64,000 bases of DNA. It comes from Nonomuraea sp. SBT364. Lineage in GTDB: Bacteria; Actinomycetota; Actinomycetes; Streptosporangiales; Streptosporangiaceae. The position numbers and the translations under genes were made by a program. The number at the start of each line of letters is the position of its first letter. Position 1 is the first letter of the stretch. The stretch spans positions 1 through 64,000 of the forward strand of contig NZ_LAVL01000016.1 in assembly GCF_001083785.1 (NCBI RefSeq), in the 5' to 3' direction. The notes under the pieces were generated by a model. It saw nothing but the letters and a program-made list of their open reading frames with translations, had not been told where the DNA came from and did not search any database. Below, in pieces: positions 28,269 to 36,224 of this stretch.

Positions 28269-29209
28269 GTCGCCGCCTCCGCCCGGCTGAACTGGCGCAG
28301 CAGGACCAGCGTGAACAGCATCGCCACCACGAACAGCAGCAGCGCGTGCACGCAGGCCAGCCCCATCGACCAGTCGCGGAACCCGGTGTGGAACAGGTGC
28401 TGCGGCAGCGTGAGCAGCGAGCCGTCCGGATAGCCGGGGGTGAACGTGGTGCCCGCCGAGTCGGTCGCGCCGGAGGCCACCCGGGAGGCGATCATCGCCT
28501 GGGTGAAGTACTGCACGGCGTAGATCACCCCCGTGACCGCGGAGAACATCAGCACCGGGGAGATGACGGGCAGCGTGACGCTGCGGAACTGCCGCCAGGC
28601 GCCCGCGCCGTCGATCGCGGCGGCCTCGTACAGGTGCCTGGGCACGTCCAGCAGGGCCGCCAGGAAGATCATGATGGTGTTGCCCGCTCCCCACAGGGCG
28701 AGCAGCGTGAGGCTGGGCTTGGCCCAAGCGGCGCTGCCGAACCAGTCGGGGCCCGTGATCCCCAGCCACGCCAGGAGCTGGTCGACCGGGCCGGTCGCCG
28801 GGTTGAGCAGGTAGACGAAGGCGACCGTGCCGGCCACCATCGGCACCAGCGACGGCAGGTAGAAGATCGTCCGCAGGAGGCCGCCGCCGCTCTTCAGCTT
28901 GGTCAGCAGCTGCGCCACGCCGAGCGCGAACAGCACCTGGGCCGGGACCATGAACACCACGAGCCAGAGGGTGTTCAGGGCCGACTGCAGCACGCGGGCG
29001 TCGGAGAAGGCGTAGCGGTAGTTGTCCAGGCCGATGAACTCCAGCGTGAACAGGTCGTAGCGGTGGAAGGAGAAGTACACCGTGGACACCAGCGGGTAGA
29101 CGAAGAGGACCGCCACGCCGGCGATCCACGGCGACAGCCACAGCAGGGCGCGCGGGCCCTCGCCGCGCCACCGGTGAGGCGGTGGCGCGACACGGGTGGA
29201 GACCATCAT
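28265..29209 (-). CDS. Sugar ABC transporter permease, CUT1 (MalF-like)
   Basis: A 314-residue permease. A soluble start with PPPHRWRGEGPRALLWL leads into six membrane helices; the EAA loop reads YEAAAIDGAGAWRQFRSVTLP. FIGLDNYRYAFSD before helix 2 is typical of the MalF-type subunit. The ATG at 29209 overlaps the binding-protein stop by one base, with a second ATG directly behind it. It forms the translocation pore with the MalG-like subunit encoded next. Confidence 0.93.
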   Translation of the reverse strand: MMVSTRVAPPPHRWRGEGPRALLWLSPWIAGVAVLFVYPLVSTVYFSFHRYDLFTLEFIGLDNYRYAFSDARVLQSALNTLWLVVFMVPAQVLFALGVAQLLTKLKSGGGLLRTIFYLPSLVPMVAGTVAFVYLLNPATGPVDQLLAWLGITGPDWFGSAAWAKPSLTLLALWGAGNTIMIFLAALLDVPRHLYEAAAIDGAGAWRQFRSVTLPVISPVLMFSAVTGVIYAVQYFTQAMIASRVASGATDSAGTTFTPGYPDGSLLTLPQHLFHTGFRDWSMGLACVHALLLFVVAMLFTLVLLRQFSRAEAAT

Positions 29210-30564
29210 CAGCCCCCGGTGAGCTTCAGCTTGTCGTCGATCCGCTCGTCCACCCCGGCCAGCCCGGCGTCGAGGTCCTTGACCGCGCCCTTCTCCCACT
29301 GGATGAGGAAGGTGGAGAAGGCGTCCTGGTTGAAGACGCTGTTGACGTTCGGCGGCAGCGTCGAGGTCTTGGGATGGGCGAAGATGGCGAGGAACGTGGC
29401 GAAGTTCTCGTCCCTGGCCAGGTCCGGGTGGTCCATCGCGGCCTCGGTGGTGGGCACGTTGCGCAGCGCGTTCGACAGCGTCACCAGCGAGTCGGTGTCG
29501 GTGGTGAGGTGTTTGACCAGCTCCCAGGCGTGCCGCGGGTGCTCGGCGCCTCTCGGCACGCCGATCACGGTCCCGGCGGTGAAGCCGCTGCCGTACAGGC
29601 CGGGCTTGTCGTCGGCGACGGGCAGCGGGGCGGTGCCGTAGTCCAGGTCCTTGGCCACCGGGTCGCCCGCGATCATGGCGTTGCGCCACTCGCCGTCGAG
29701 CACCATGGCGATCTTGCCCTTGAAGAACGGGTGCTCGGCGCCCCATTCGTCGCCCAGGCCCTTGCGGAACTTCTCCAGCTTGTCGTAGCCGTACCAGTCG
29801 ACCAGCTCCTTCTGCCAGCGCAGGAGTTGCTTCCACGCCGGGTCGGAGCCGATCGCCGAGGTGCCGTCGTCGTGGTACCACTTCGCGCCGACCATGGGGC
29901 CGAGGTGGCTGGGGGAGTTCTCGTAGTACTGGAAGCTCGGGACGAACCCGGCGACCTCGATGTTCCCGTCGGCGTCGCGGACCGTGAGCTTCTTGGTCAG
30001 CGCGGTCAGCTCGCTCAGCGTCTTCGGCGGCTGCTCGCCCTTCATCAGCGCCTTGTTGTAGTACAGCCCGTACGCGTCGGCCAGCAGCGGCATCGTGCAC
30101 CGCTTGCCCTCGAACTCCGTGTAGGCCCGGGAGGCGGCCGGCAGCACGGTCAGGTCGATGCCGTCCTGCTCGATGACCGGGGTCAGATCCTGGAACGCGC
30201 CGGACCTGCACCACTGGGCGACGTTGTCCGTGGTGAACGAGGCCGCCACGTCGGGCGCCTTGCCGCCGCGGATCGCCTGGGTGATCTGGTCGTCCTGGAT
30301 GCCCTTCTTCGTGGTGACCTTGATCTGCGGGAACTTCTTCGTGAAGCCCGCGACCGCCTCCTCGAACGCCTTCGTCTCGACGTCGGTGGAGAAGCCGTGC
30401 CACAGCTCCAGCGTGGCGGGGGGCAGCGCGGCGGCGGCCGGGCCGGTGCCGCTCGCGGTGGGCGGGGGCTGGGCGCCGAGCGACGGCGGCGCCTCCTTGC
30501 CCGCGGTGCACGCGGTCAGCGGCAGGGCCAGCAACGCGGCCGCCGCGAGAGGGACGAAGCGCAC
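29209..30564 (-). CDS. Sugar ABC transporter substrate-binding lipoprotein
   Basis: A 451-residue extracytoplasmic solute-binding protein. The signal ends in the lipobox LPLTAC near residue 19, giving a membrane-anchored lipoprotein. ATLELWHGFSTDVETKAFEEAVAGF and VTTKKGIQDDQITQAI mark family 1 binding proteins; GSGFTAGTVIGVPRGAEHPRHAWELV is the usual hinge stretch. GTG start at 30564 with AGGAG upstream. It heads the seven-gene operon and follows an operator-like repeat. The ligand is unknown; cello- or amino-sugar oligosaccharides fit the enzymes behind it. Confidence 0.92.
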   Translation of the reverse strand: MRFVPLAAAALLALPLTACTAGKEAPPSLGAQPPPTASGTGPAAAALPPATLELWHGFSTDVETKAFEEAVAGFTKKFPQIKVTTKKGIQDDQITQAIRGGKAPDVAASFTTDNVAQWCRSGAFQDLTPVIEQDGIDLTVLPAASRAYTEFEGKRCTMPLLADAYGLYYNKALMKGEQPPKTLSELTALTKKLTVRDADGNIEVAGFVPSFQYYENSPSHLGPMVGAKWYHDDGTSAIGSDPAWKQLLRWQKELVDWYGYDKLEKFRKGLGDEWGAEHPFFKGKIAMVLDGEWRNAMIAGDPVAKDLDYGTAPLPVADDKPGLYGSGFTAGTVIGVPRGAEHPRHAWELVKHLTTDTDSLVTLSNALRNVPTTEAAMDHPDLARDENFATFLAIFAHPKTSTLPPNVNSVFNQDAFSTFLIQWEKGAVKDLDAGLAGVDERIDDKLKLTGG

Positions 30565-30611
30565 GGAGGTCTCCTATGAGCTGGTGGGGGGTTACGTCGT
30601 CCGCCGGAGGA

Positions 30612-30628
30612 TTAGTAAAGAGTCCTAA
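30612..30628. promoter_or_regulatory. Operator-like inverted repeat upstream of the sugar operon
   Basis: TTAGTAAAGAGTCCTAA is an imperfect palindrome with TTAG/CTAA ends, in an AT-rich patch 48 bp before the binding-protein start. It resembles the TTAGGAAA-TTTCCTAA-type sites associated with ROK/NagC-like control in actinomycetes; the operon's own ROK protein is the natural candidate. Confidence 0.55.
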
Positions 30629-30738
30629 CTTGCTAGGGACCGTAAGTGGCGGAAAAGGCACGGTCAAGCCCTGAAATCAAGCTGTGACGTCCCCCGAGAG
30701 CTCTGGGCCTCGGCTTTGGGGCAGGTATCCTAATTAAC

Positions 30739-31422
30739 TCAGGTGGGGCAGGTGGCGAGCATGTCCGCGAGGGCGGACTTCTCCGGCTCGGTGACGCGCA
30801 GCCGGTAGTGGTGCTTCACGCCGACCCAGGCGCGGGCGTACGTGCACCAGTACGAGGTGATCGGCGGACGCCAGGTGGCCGGGGTGCGGCCGCCCTTGTC
30901 GAGGTTCACCGATTCGCTGACGACGATCAGCTCGGGGCGGGTGAGGTCGTTGGCGAAGGCCCGGCGCCGGGCGTCGCTCCAGCGGCTGGCACCCGATCGC
31001 CAGGCGTTGGCCAGGGGCACCACGTGATCCACGTCGATCTGGCCGGAGCTGGTCAGGATCCGGCCCTCGTACGGGCTCCGCCAGAGGCCGGCGACGGGCC
31101 GGCAGTCGGCGTCGGCGCTGACGCCGTGCCCGTCGCGCCGCAGCACCGTCTCGCGGGTGTCGCAGGCGCCCTGCTGGTTCGCCCACTCCGGCAGGAACCT
31201 GCGGTGGCTGTAGCCGGCCAGTGAACCGCGCGGGGCGACGGTGAGCCCGTCGAGGCGCTCGCGCGCCTGGGCGGTGGTGGGCAGGCCGGGAAGCCTGCTG
31301 TGGTCCGCGGTGGCCGTGGCGGCGGGCGTGTGGAAGAACGGGAGCAGGAGTGCCGCCGTCACGAGGAGGGCACGCCGGCGCCGTCCGGTGCCGCCGCTTT
31401 CGAAGACCACACGCTGCGCCAT
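30739..31422 (-). CDS. Secreted HNH-type nuclease-like protein (DUF1524 family)
   Basis: A 227-residue exported protein. The signal peptide (RALLVTAALLLPFFHTPAATA) is followed by a mature region with DVDHVVPLANAWRSGASRW, the H-N-H-like DHVVPL core, then RRAFANDLTRPELIVVSESVN and RAWVGVKHHYRLRVTEPEKSAL. This order matches the DUF1524/HNH group found in actinomycete exported proteins. GGGAGG lies 8 nt before ATG 31422. It could act on extracellular nucleic acid; activity in this subgroup is not established. Confidence 0.85.
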   Translation of the reverse strand: MAQRVVFESGGTGRRRRALLVTAALLLPFFHTPAATATADHSRLPGLPTTAQARERLDGLTVAPRGSLAGYSHRRFLPEWANQQGACDTRETVLRRDGHGVSADADCRPVAGLWRSPYEGRILTSSGQIDVDHVVPLANAWRSGASRWSDARRRAFANDLTRPELIVVSESVNLDKGGRTPATWRPPITSYWCTYARAWVGVKHHYRLRVTEPEKSALADMLATCPT

Positions 31423-31605
31423 GTCCGAGGCCTCCCGAGGCTCGTGGATGCTACCGAGGGTGACGATAGCGATGGATGAGGTCGCGGATCGTGACAGTGG
31501 CGTCTTGCGGCGATATGTCGCCTGACGAGGGCGGCGGCCCGCGCGCCGCGGGAAGGGCGCGGGAGGAGCAGGGCCAGGGCGCGCTGGACCCGGCTCCTCA
31601 TCGGT

Positions 31606-31845
31606 TCACAGGCCGAGCAGTCCGCCGAGCAGCCCGCCCTGGTTGCCCTGGCGGTAGCCGTGGCCCGTGTGGCAGTACAGGCCGCCGTAGCGGGACCACA
31701 GGTCGCAGTGGTCCCACTCCGAACCCCAGTCCGCGCGGTGCGCGGCCTGGGCGCCGGCCGCGGGGGCGGCCGCGAGGGCCACGGTCGCGGCGCCGGCGAG
31801 CGTGACGGCGAGGGTGAGCAGCTTGGCAGCGGTACGAGTGAACAT
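31606..31845 (-). CDS. Small secreted protein, cysteine pair and glycine/leucine tail
   Basis: A 79-residue protein I do not recognise. A typical signal peptide (LLTLAVTLAGAATVALAAAPAAGA) leaves about 45 residues with WGSEWDHCDLWSRYGGLYCH, a two-cysteine knot-like segment rich in aromatic residues, and a tail NQGGLLGGLLGL. ATG 31845 follows AAAGGAACCTC. It lies 23 bp after another small secreted gene on the same strand and is probably cotranscribed with it. Confidence 0.7.
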   Translation of the reverse strand: MFTRTAAKLLTLAVTLAGAATVALAAAPAAGAQAAHRADWGSEWDHCDLWSRYGGLYCHTGHGYRQGNQGGLLGGLLGL

Positions 31846-31868
31846 GAGGTTCCTTTCGCTGGGGAGTG

Positions 31869-32114
31869 TCATCGGACGAAGAGCGCGTGGCCTTCGCGGT
31901 CGCGCACGCAGCTGTAGTCGGTGGCGTCGGAGAAGAACACCAGCGCCTGGCCGCTCTGGCCGCACAGCCATCCGGTGGGGAACTGGCTGATGAAGCGCCA
32001 TTGCCGCCCGTCTCCGTACGGGTCGGCCCGCGCGGCCGCCGGTGCGAGCATGATGAGGGCCGCGACGGCCGCACCGACCGTCGCGGTGCGCCGTACAGCC
32101 GTCCTGCGTTTCAT
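31869..32114 (-). CDS. Small secreted protein with one likely disulfide
   Basis: An 81-residue protein I do not recognise. The signal peptide (TATVGAAVAALIMLAPAAARA) leaves about 50 residues: WRFISQFPTGWLCGQSGQALVFFSDATDYSCVRD, with two cysteines placed to form one disulfide. AGGAGGACCC precedes ATG 32114. It is followed by the second small secreted gene. Such paired exported peptides are common in spore-forming actinomycetes, but no function can be assigned. Confidence 0.7.
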   Translation of the reverse strand: MKRRTAVRRTATVGAAVAALIMLAPAAARADPYGDGRQWRFISQFPTGWLCGQSGQALVFFSDATDYSCVRDREGHALFVR

Positions 32115-32198
32115 GGGTCCTCCTGCCTGCGTCGTTCCTGCGGGTCCTGTGTGGCGGTCAGCTCATGGGCGGCCTCCTCGGCCAGGCGGCGGAAGGGG

Positions 32199-33449
32199 TC
32201 ACGGGAGGGCCAGCGCGAGCACCACGTTGTGCCCTCCGAAGCCGAAGGAGTTGCTCAGCGCGATCCCGGTCCCCACCGGACGCGGCGCTCCGGCCACGAC
32301 GTCGACGTCGATCCCGGGGTCCCGGACGTCGTGGTTGGCGGTGGGCGGGATCAGCCCCTCGCGCAGGGACAGCGCGGCACAGGCGGCCTCCACGGCGCCC
32401 GCGCCCGCGATCAGGTGGCCCATCGTGCCCTTGAGCGAGGTGACCGGCACCCCGTGGGGCAGGACCCTGCTGATGACCCTGCTCTCGGCGGCGTCGTTGA
32501 GCACCGTTCCGGTGCCGTGGGCGTTCACGTGGCCGACGTCCGCGGGCACCGCCCCCGCGTCGCTCAGCGCCAGCCGCAGCGCCCGCTCGGCGCCGGCCCC
32601 GGCGGGGTCGGGGGCCGTCGGATGACGGGCGTCGTCCGTAGCCGCGCACCCCGCCAGCAGCGCGTACGGCCGGCGGGCGCGGGCGCGGGTGTCGCGGAGG
32701 CGTTCGAGCACCAGCATGCCCGCGCCCTCCGCCATGACGAACCCGTCACGGCCGAGGTCGAACGGCCGGGAGGCGGCGGCCGGATCGTCGCGGCGGCGTG
32801 ACAGCGCGCCGAGCCGGTCGAAGCTGGAGATCACGAGCGGGCTGATGTCGGCGGTCGCGCCACCGGCGATCATGATGTCGGCGGCGTCCGACCGGAGGAG
32901 CTCCCTGGCCAGGTGGAGGGCCATGGCGCCGGACGCGCACGCCGCCCCGACCGCGAAGCACGGCCCGCCGGCGCCCAGCGCGATGGCGATCTCGCCGGCC
33001 GCCATGTTGGGCAGCACCCGCGTCATGGCCAGCGGAGGGACCCTGCGCGGCCCGCCCTCCAGCAGCCGCCGCTGCGCCTCCTCCCAGCTGGGCATGCCCC
33101 CGATGCTGGTGCCGACAATGACTCCCACGCGGCTGCCCTCCCAGGAAGCCGGATCGAGACCGGAGTCCCTGACGGCCTCGACGGCCGAGGCCATCGCCAG
33201 CTGGGCGAATCGGTCCATCCGGCGCGACAGTGGCCCGCCGAGCGCCGCCGCCGCGTCGAAGCCGGGGAGCGCGCAGGCGAAGTCCACCTCCAGCCCGGCC
33301 AGCGCCGGATGGGCGGAGGCGGTGGGCAGGCCCGCGCACAGCCCTTTCCAGGTGGCTTCCGTGCCGAGTCCCGCCGGGGTGAGCAGCCCGATCCCGGTGA
33401 TGGCGACGTCCGCCCTCGGTGCGCGTCGTCTGCTGGAAAGGAGCGTCAT
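32199..33449 (-). CDS. Beta-ketoacyl-ACP synthase II (FabF/KAS II-like)
   Basis: A 416-residue elongating condensing enzyme. The nucleophile is in AVGAACASGAMAL, the first histidine in NAHGTGTVLNDAAE, and the second histidine with lysine in LKGTMGHLIAGAGAVEA, so the CHH set is complete. SNSFGFGGHNVVL closes the fold. It would extend an ACP-bound chain with malonyl-ACP. The ATG has GAGAGG upstream. It faces away from a KAS III gene across 300 bp and opens the acyl-chain gene set. No chain-length-factor partner is encoded nearby. Confidence 0.92.
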   Translation of the reverse strand: MTLLSSRRRAPRADVAITGIGLLTPAGLGTEATWKGLCAGLPTASAHPALAGLEVDFACALPGFDAAAALGGPLSRRMDRFAQLAMASAVEAVRDSGLDPASWEGSRVGVIVGTSIGGMPSWEEAQRRLLEGGPRRVPPLAMTRVLPNMAAGEIAIALGAGGPCFAVGAACASGAMALHLARELLRSDAADIMIAGGATADISPLVISSFDRLGALSRRRDDPAAASRPFDLGRDGFVMAEGAGMLVLERLRDTRARARRPYALLAGCAATDDARHPTAPDPAGAGAERALRLALSDAGAVPADVGHVNAHGTGTVLNDAAESRVISRVLPHGVPVTSLKGTMGHLIAGAGAVEAACAALSLREGLIPPTANHDVRDPGIDVDVVAGAPRPVGTGIALSNSFGFGGHNVVLALALP

Positions 33450-33749
33450 CAGCGCCTCTCATGAATCGCTTTATGATTTCCCGCCGGCCGCCGGGGTGAT
33501 TATTCGAGTGGCGGTCCCCGGCCTCCTCCGCCGACATCGACAATTTTTCACGCGCCGATCGGGCGGACAAGAGAATAAGGGCTCGGTTTAGCCGAAGAAA
33601 TGCCGGAAATGTGCTGGAGGCCAAAGTCCCGGCGCTCGTGAACGCTCGCCCGGCACGCCCGGACGCAGGGACTTTATGCACTTGTCAGGCCCCCGGAAGC
33701 GTCCCAGAATCATCAGGAACGACGTGTTATCCATCCGCAGGAGGTAGTC
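33450..33749. other. 300-bp divergent promoter region of the acyl-chain genes
   Basis: This gene-free region lies between the divergent KAS II and KAS III genes and is less GC-rich than its flanks around 33460-33480, 33540-33550 and 33700-33735, as expected for promoters. It holds a 7-bp-arm inverted repeat (GCCGGGG at 33490-33496 with CCCCGGC at 33516-33522). I see no ORF or RNA gene in it. Confidence 0.6.
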
Positions 33750-34790
33750 GTGACGGCCGAAACAGTCCCGAAAGGCGGAACCCCTGGATCACGAATAGGG
33801 CCGGTTCCCCGGCTGGCCATTCCGGCGCGCATTCTCGCGGTGGGCGCGTACCGGCCGGGCAGGGGGATCGCCAACGCCGAACTGAGCGAATCCCTCGACA
33901 CCTCCGACTCCTGGATCGTCAAGCGGACCGGGATCCGCCGCAGGTGCGCCGCGTCGCCCGCCGAGACGGTCGTGACCATGGGGGCGGCCGCGGCGGGGAA
34001 GGCGCTGGCCTCGGCCGGGAAGACGATCGACGCCGTCGACTGCGTCGTGGCGGCCACGATGAGCTACACCGGGCAGAGCCCCTCCGCCGCCGTGCAGATC
34101 GCCCGCGAGCTGGGCGCCAGGCGTGTCGGGGCGTTCGACGTCTCCGCCGCCTGCGCCGGCTTCAACTACGCGCTCGACGTCGCCCGCGCGCTGATCGCCG
34201 CGGGTTCAGCCCGGCACGTGCTGGTCGTGGCCAGCGAGCGGATGTCCGACCTCGTCGACCCCGGCGACCGCACCACGGCCGTCATCTTCTCCGACGGGGC
34301 CGGGGCCGCGCTTGTCGGCGCGTACGGCGAACCGGGCATCGGGCCGATGTCGTGCGGGAGCGACGGTTCGCTGGCCGGCGTGGCGGGCCAGGACTTCCCC
34401 TGGGCGCACTTCCGCGACACCCCCGGGTGCCGCCGGCCGTACTTCCGGATGCGGGGTCCCGAGCTGTTCCGGTGGGCGATCAGCGAGATGCCCGCGGTGG
34501 CGCTGCGGGCCGTGGACGCCGCGGGGCTCGCCCTGGAGGACCTCGCGGCGTTCATCCCCCATCAGGCCAACCTGCGCATGATCGAGGCGATCGCCGAACG
34601 GATCCCCCTGCCGGGGCACGTCGTCGTGGCCAGGGACGTCGAGGACCAGGGCAACACCTCGGCGGCCTCCATCCCGCTGGCCATCTCACGGCTGAAGGAG
34701 GAGGGGGCCGTGCCCGCCGGCGCCTTCGCGCTCCTGCTCGGCTTCGGCGCCGGCGTCGCCTATGGCGCCCAGGTGGTACGGCTGCCCTGA
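33750..34790 (+). CDS. Beta-ketoacyl-ACP synthase III (FabH-like), paralogue 1
   Basis: A 346-residue initiating condensing enzyme. The catalytic cysteine is in FDVSAACAGFNYAL, histidine in FIPHQANLRMIEAI, and asparagine in EDQGNTSAASIPLA; SDSWIVKRTGIRRR is the usual N-terminal strand. It normally joins an acyl-CoA primer to malonyl-ACP. Residues around position 200 (DFPWAHFRDTPGCRRPYFRM) match ordinary FabH proteins more closely than the second paralogue at 43992 does. GTG 33750 has AGGAGGT at 5 nt. A signal-free, cytoplasmic protein. Confidence 0.92.
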   Translation: MTAETVPKGGTPGSRIGPVPRLAIPARILAVGAYRPGRGIANAELSESLDTSDSWIVKRTGIRRRCAASPAETVVTMGAAAAGKALASAGKTIDAVDCVVAATMSYTGQSPSAAVQIARELGARRVGAFDVSAACAGFNYALDVARALIAAGSARHVLVVASERMSDLVDPGDRTTAVIFSDGAGAALVGAYGEPGIGPMSCGSDGSLAGVAGQDFPWAHFRDTPGCRRPYFRMRGPELFRWAISEMPAVALRAVDAAGLALEDLAAFIPHQANLRMIEAIAERIPLPGHVVVARDVEDQGNTSAASIPLAISRLKEEGAVPAGAFALLLGFGAGVAYGAQVVRLP

Positions 34791-35037
34791 CCCCGCCGCA
34801 ATGCGCCGGGAGGTTAAGTCCCCTTTACTGACCCTAACTGCCGGTGTCAGTACGAATTCGACGGCCGCTGGGAAATGAGCGGTTGGGTGCGTTTGTGATA
34901 TCAACCGAGACACGAATCCCGCCCGATGCCCATGAGCTCACTGGTCTGCATGAGAACCGCGATGTTAAATGCAGGGGGTGGTTTTCCCGGCGGGGCGGGG
35001 CTTACGGGCGCATGCATCCCACCCGGATTGGAGCTGC
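34791..35037. other. 247-bp leader region without a recognisable gene
   Basis: The region after the KAS III stop is AT-richer than the surroundings (for example around 34815-34835 and 34890-34905) and most likely carries the promoter for the LuxR-type regulator unit that follows. Short ATG frames here lack ribosome sites and conserved content. Confidence 0.45.
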
Positions 35038-35643
35038 ATGAGACGAAGACACCTTCGCATCGTCAACTCAGAAGCCGCCGACGACCCTCCCGCCCGGACC
35101 GGGGCCCGTGCCCGCAAGCACCCCGGCCAACCGGCCGCCGCACACCCGGCGCCGCGAACGCTTCCCCCGCCTCCTCCCCTCCCAGGTACGGCGCCGGTCG
35201 TGCGCACTCCCCGGGCGGCCTCCTGCGACCGGCCCGGATCCGCGGCGGCCTTCCGGCAGAGGGGGCTCCCGGCCGGGGCCCGGGAGCGTTCCCGGCCGCC
35301 GACGGAACCGGCCCGCCGAACCGCCCGGCACCACGGCCGCGCCCGCCGGGGAGGCGCGTACGGGACGCGCTCGGGCGGCCTCCCGGCGGTGAGATGCCGG
35401 CCGCGCGGCAGGAGGCGCCGGCGGGCCGTGGCCGTGCGGGGCGGCGCCCAGCACCCCGCGCAGCCCGCCGCGCAGCCCGCCGAGGTGGGGCCCGGGCCGA
35501 TGGCCGGGCCCCACCCGTGCCGCCGTGGCCCGCCGCGCGCCGATCCCGTGATCGCGCCCGCCCGCAGATCGCCTGAGGTGGGACATCGGCCCGTCACGGC
35601 CCGTCGTCCCCTCGACGGGCAATACGAGAAAGCAGCCACATGA
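35038..35643 (+). CDS. Hypothetical Arg/Pro-rich frame overlapping the LuxR gene start
   Basis: A 201-codon frame beginning MRRRHLRIVNSEAADD after GGAG, and ending in a TGA that overlaps the ATG of the LuxR gene (ATGA), which is the way coupled genes are arranged elsewhere in the window. The content is very rich in arginine, proline and alanine with no recognisable domain, and the other frames of this stretch are also open. It may be a true regulator-coupled protein, a leader frame that couples translation, or chance in GC-rich DNA. I lean towards a leader role for the first ~30 codons. Confidence 0.3.
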   Translation: MRRRHLRIVNSEAADDPPARTGARARKHPGQPAAAHPAPRTLPPPPPLPGTAPVVRTPRAASCDRPGSAAAFRQRGLPAGARERSRPPTEPARRTARHHGRARRGGAYGTRSGGLPAVRCRPRGRRRRRAVAVRGGAQHPAQPAAQPAEVGPGPMAGPHPCRRGPPRADPVIAPARRSPEVGHRPVTARRPLDGQYEKAAT

Positions 35644-36146
35644 CAGAGAACCAGAGCGCCAGCAGACGCGTGCTGAGCGGCTTCGGGAAGGTGAGTCCTT
35701 TCAACGGGGCGCCAAGTGTCTCCTGGTCCCGGTCATCGGCACTCAAGGACATCGAGGAAGCGATCGAGTTCGTGCGCCACGGTCTGACCCGCCAGCGGGA
35801 GGCCTTGCGGATCCTGGAACGGACGCGCGAGCAGATGTTGCACGAGGGGCCCGTGCTCGGGCCCTGTGAGGCGCGCCAGCACGGGAGCCCGGCGCCGGCC
35901 ACGGTGACAGGAGCGGAACGGCACGGGCTCACCAGCCAGGAGATCCGGGTGCTCTCGCTCATCGGGAGGGGCATGTCGAACAGGCAGATCGGCGGCGCCC
36001 TCGACATCGCCGAGAAGACGGTCAAGAACTACGTGCACGCCATCTTCCGCAAGCTCGACGTGCGCAGCCGTACCGAGGCCGCGCTCTTCGCCCTCAGGGA
36101 GGGATGGGTGATCGCGGAGGAGTCGCGGCTGCGCGACTCGGGTTAG
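35640..36146 (+). CDS. Small LuxR-type regulator without receiver domain
   Basis: A 168-residue protein. The N-terminal half (about 1-95) has no receiver phosphorylation site; it contains a charged helix (IEEAIEFVRHGLTRQREALRILERTREQML) that could form a coiled coil. The C-terminal helix-turn-helix is a good LuxR/NarL domain: LTSQEIRVLSLIGRGMSNRQIG, ALDIAEKTVKNYVHAIFRKL. It lies inside the acyl-chain gene set, between a KAS III gene and the lipase/MMPL pair, and is a plausible pathway-specific activator. Confidence 0.85.
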   Translation: MTENQSASRRVLSGFGKVSPFNGAPSVSWSRSSALKDIEEAIEFVRHGLTRQREALRILERTREQMLHEGPVLGPCEARQHGSPAPATVTGAERHGLTSQEIRVLSLIGRGMSNRQIGGALDIAEKTVKNYVHAIFRKLDVRSRTEAALFALREGWVIAEESRLRDSG

Positions 36147-36162
36147 CGGCCGCACGTGATCC

Positions 36163-36203
36163 GGCGAGGGGGGCGCGGGCGCACGGATCCGGGCCCCCTC
36201 GCC
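36163..36203. terminator. Perfect 10-bp hairpin between convergent LuxR and lipase genes
   Basis: GGCGAGGGGG (36163-36172) pairs with CCCCCTCGCC (36194-36203). It lies between two convergent stops and can act on both strands. Confidence 0.75.
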
Positions 36204-36224
36204 CGTGCCCTCGGCCGGGCGGGG

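Noticed and set aside
34926-35576. Alternative frame across the region before the LuxR gene
   Set aside because: It has no ribosome site at its start, ends 64 bases before the LuxR start, and is as low in complexity as the other frames; only the frame coupled to LuxR was kept, with low confidence.
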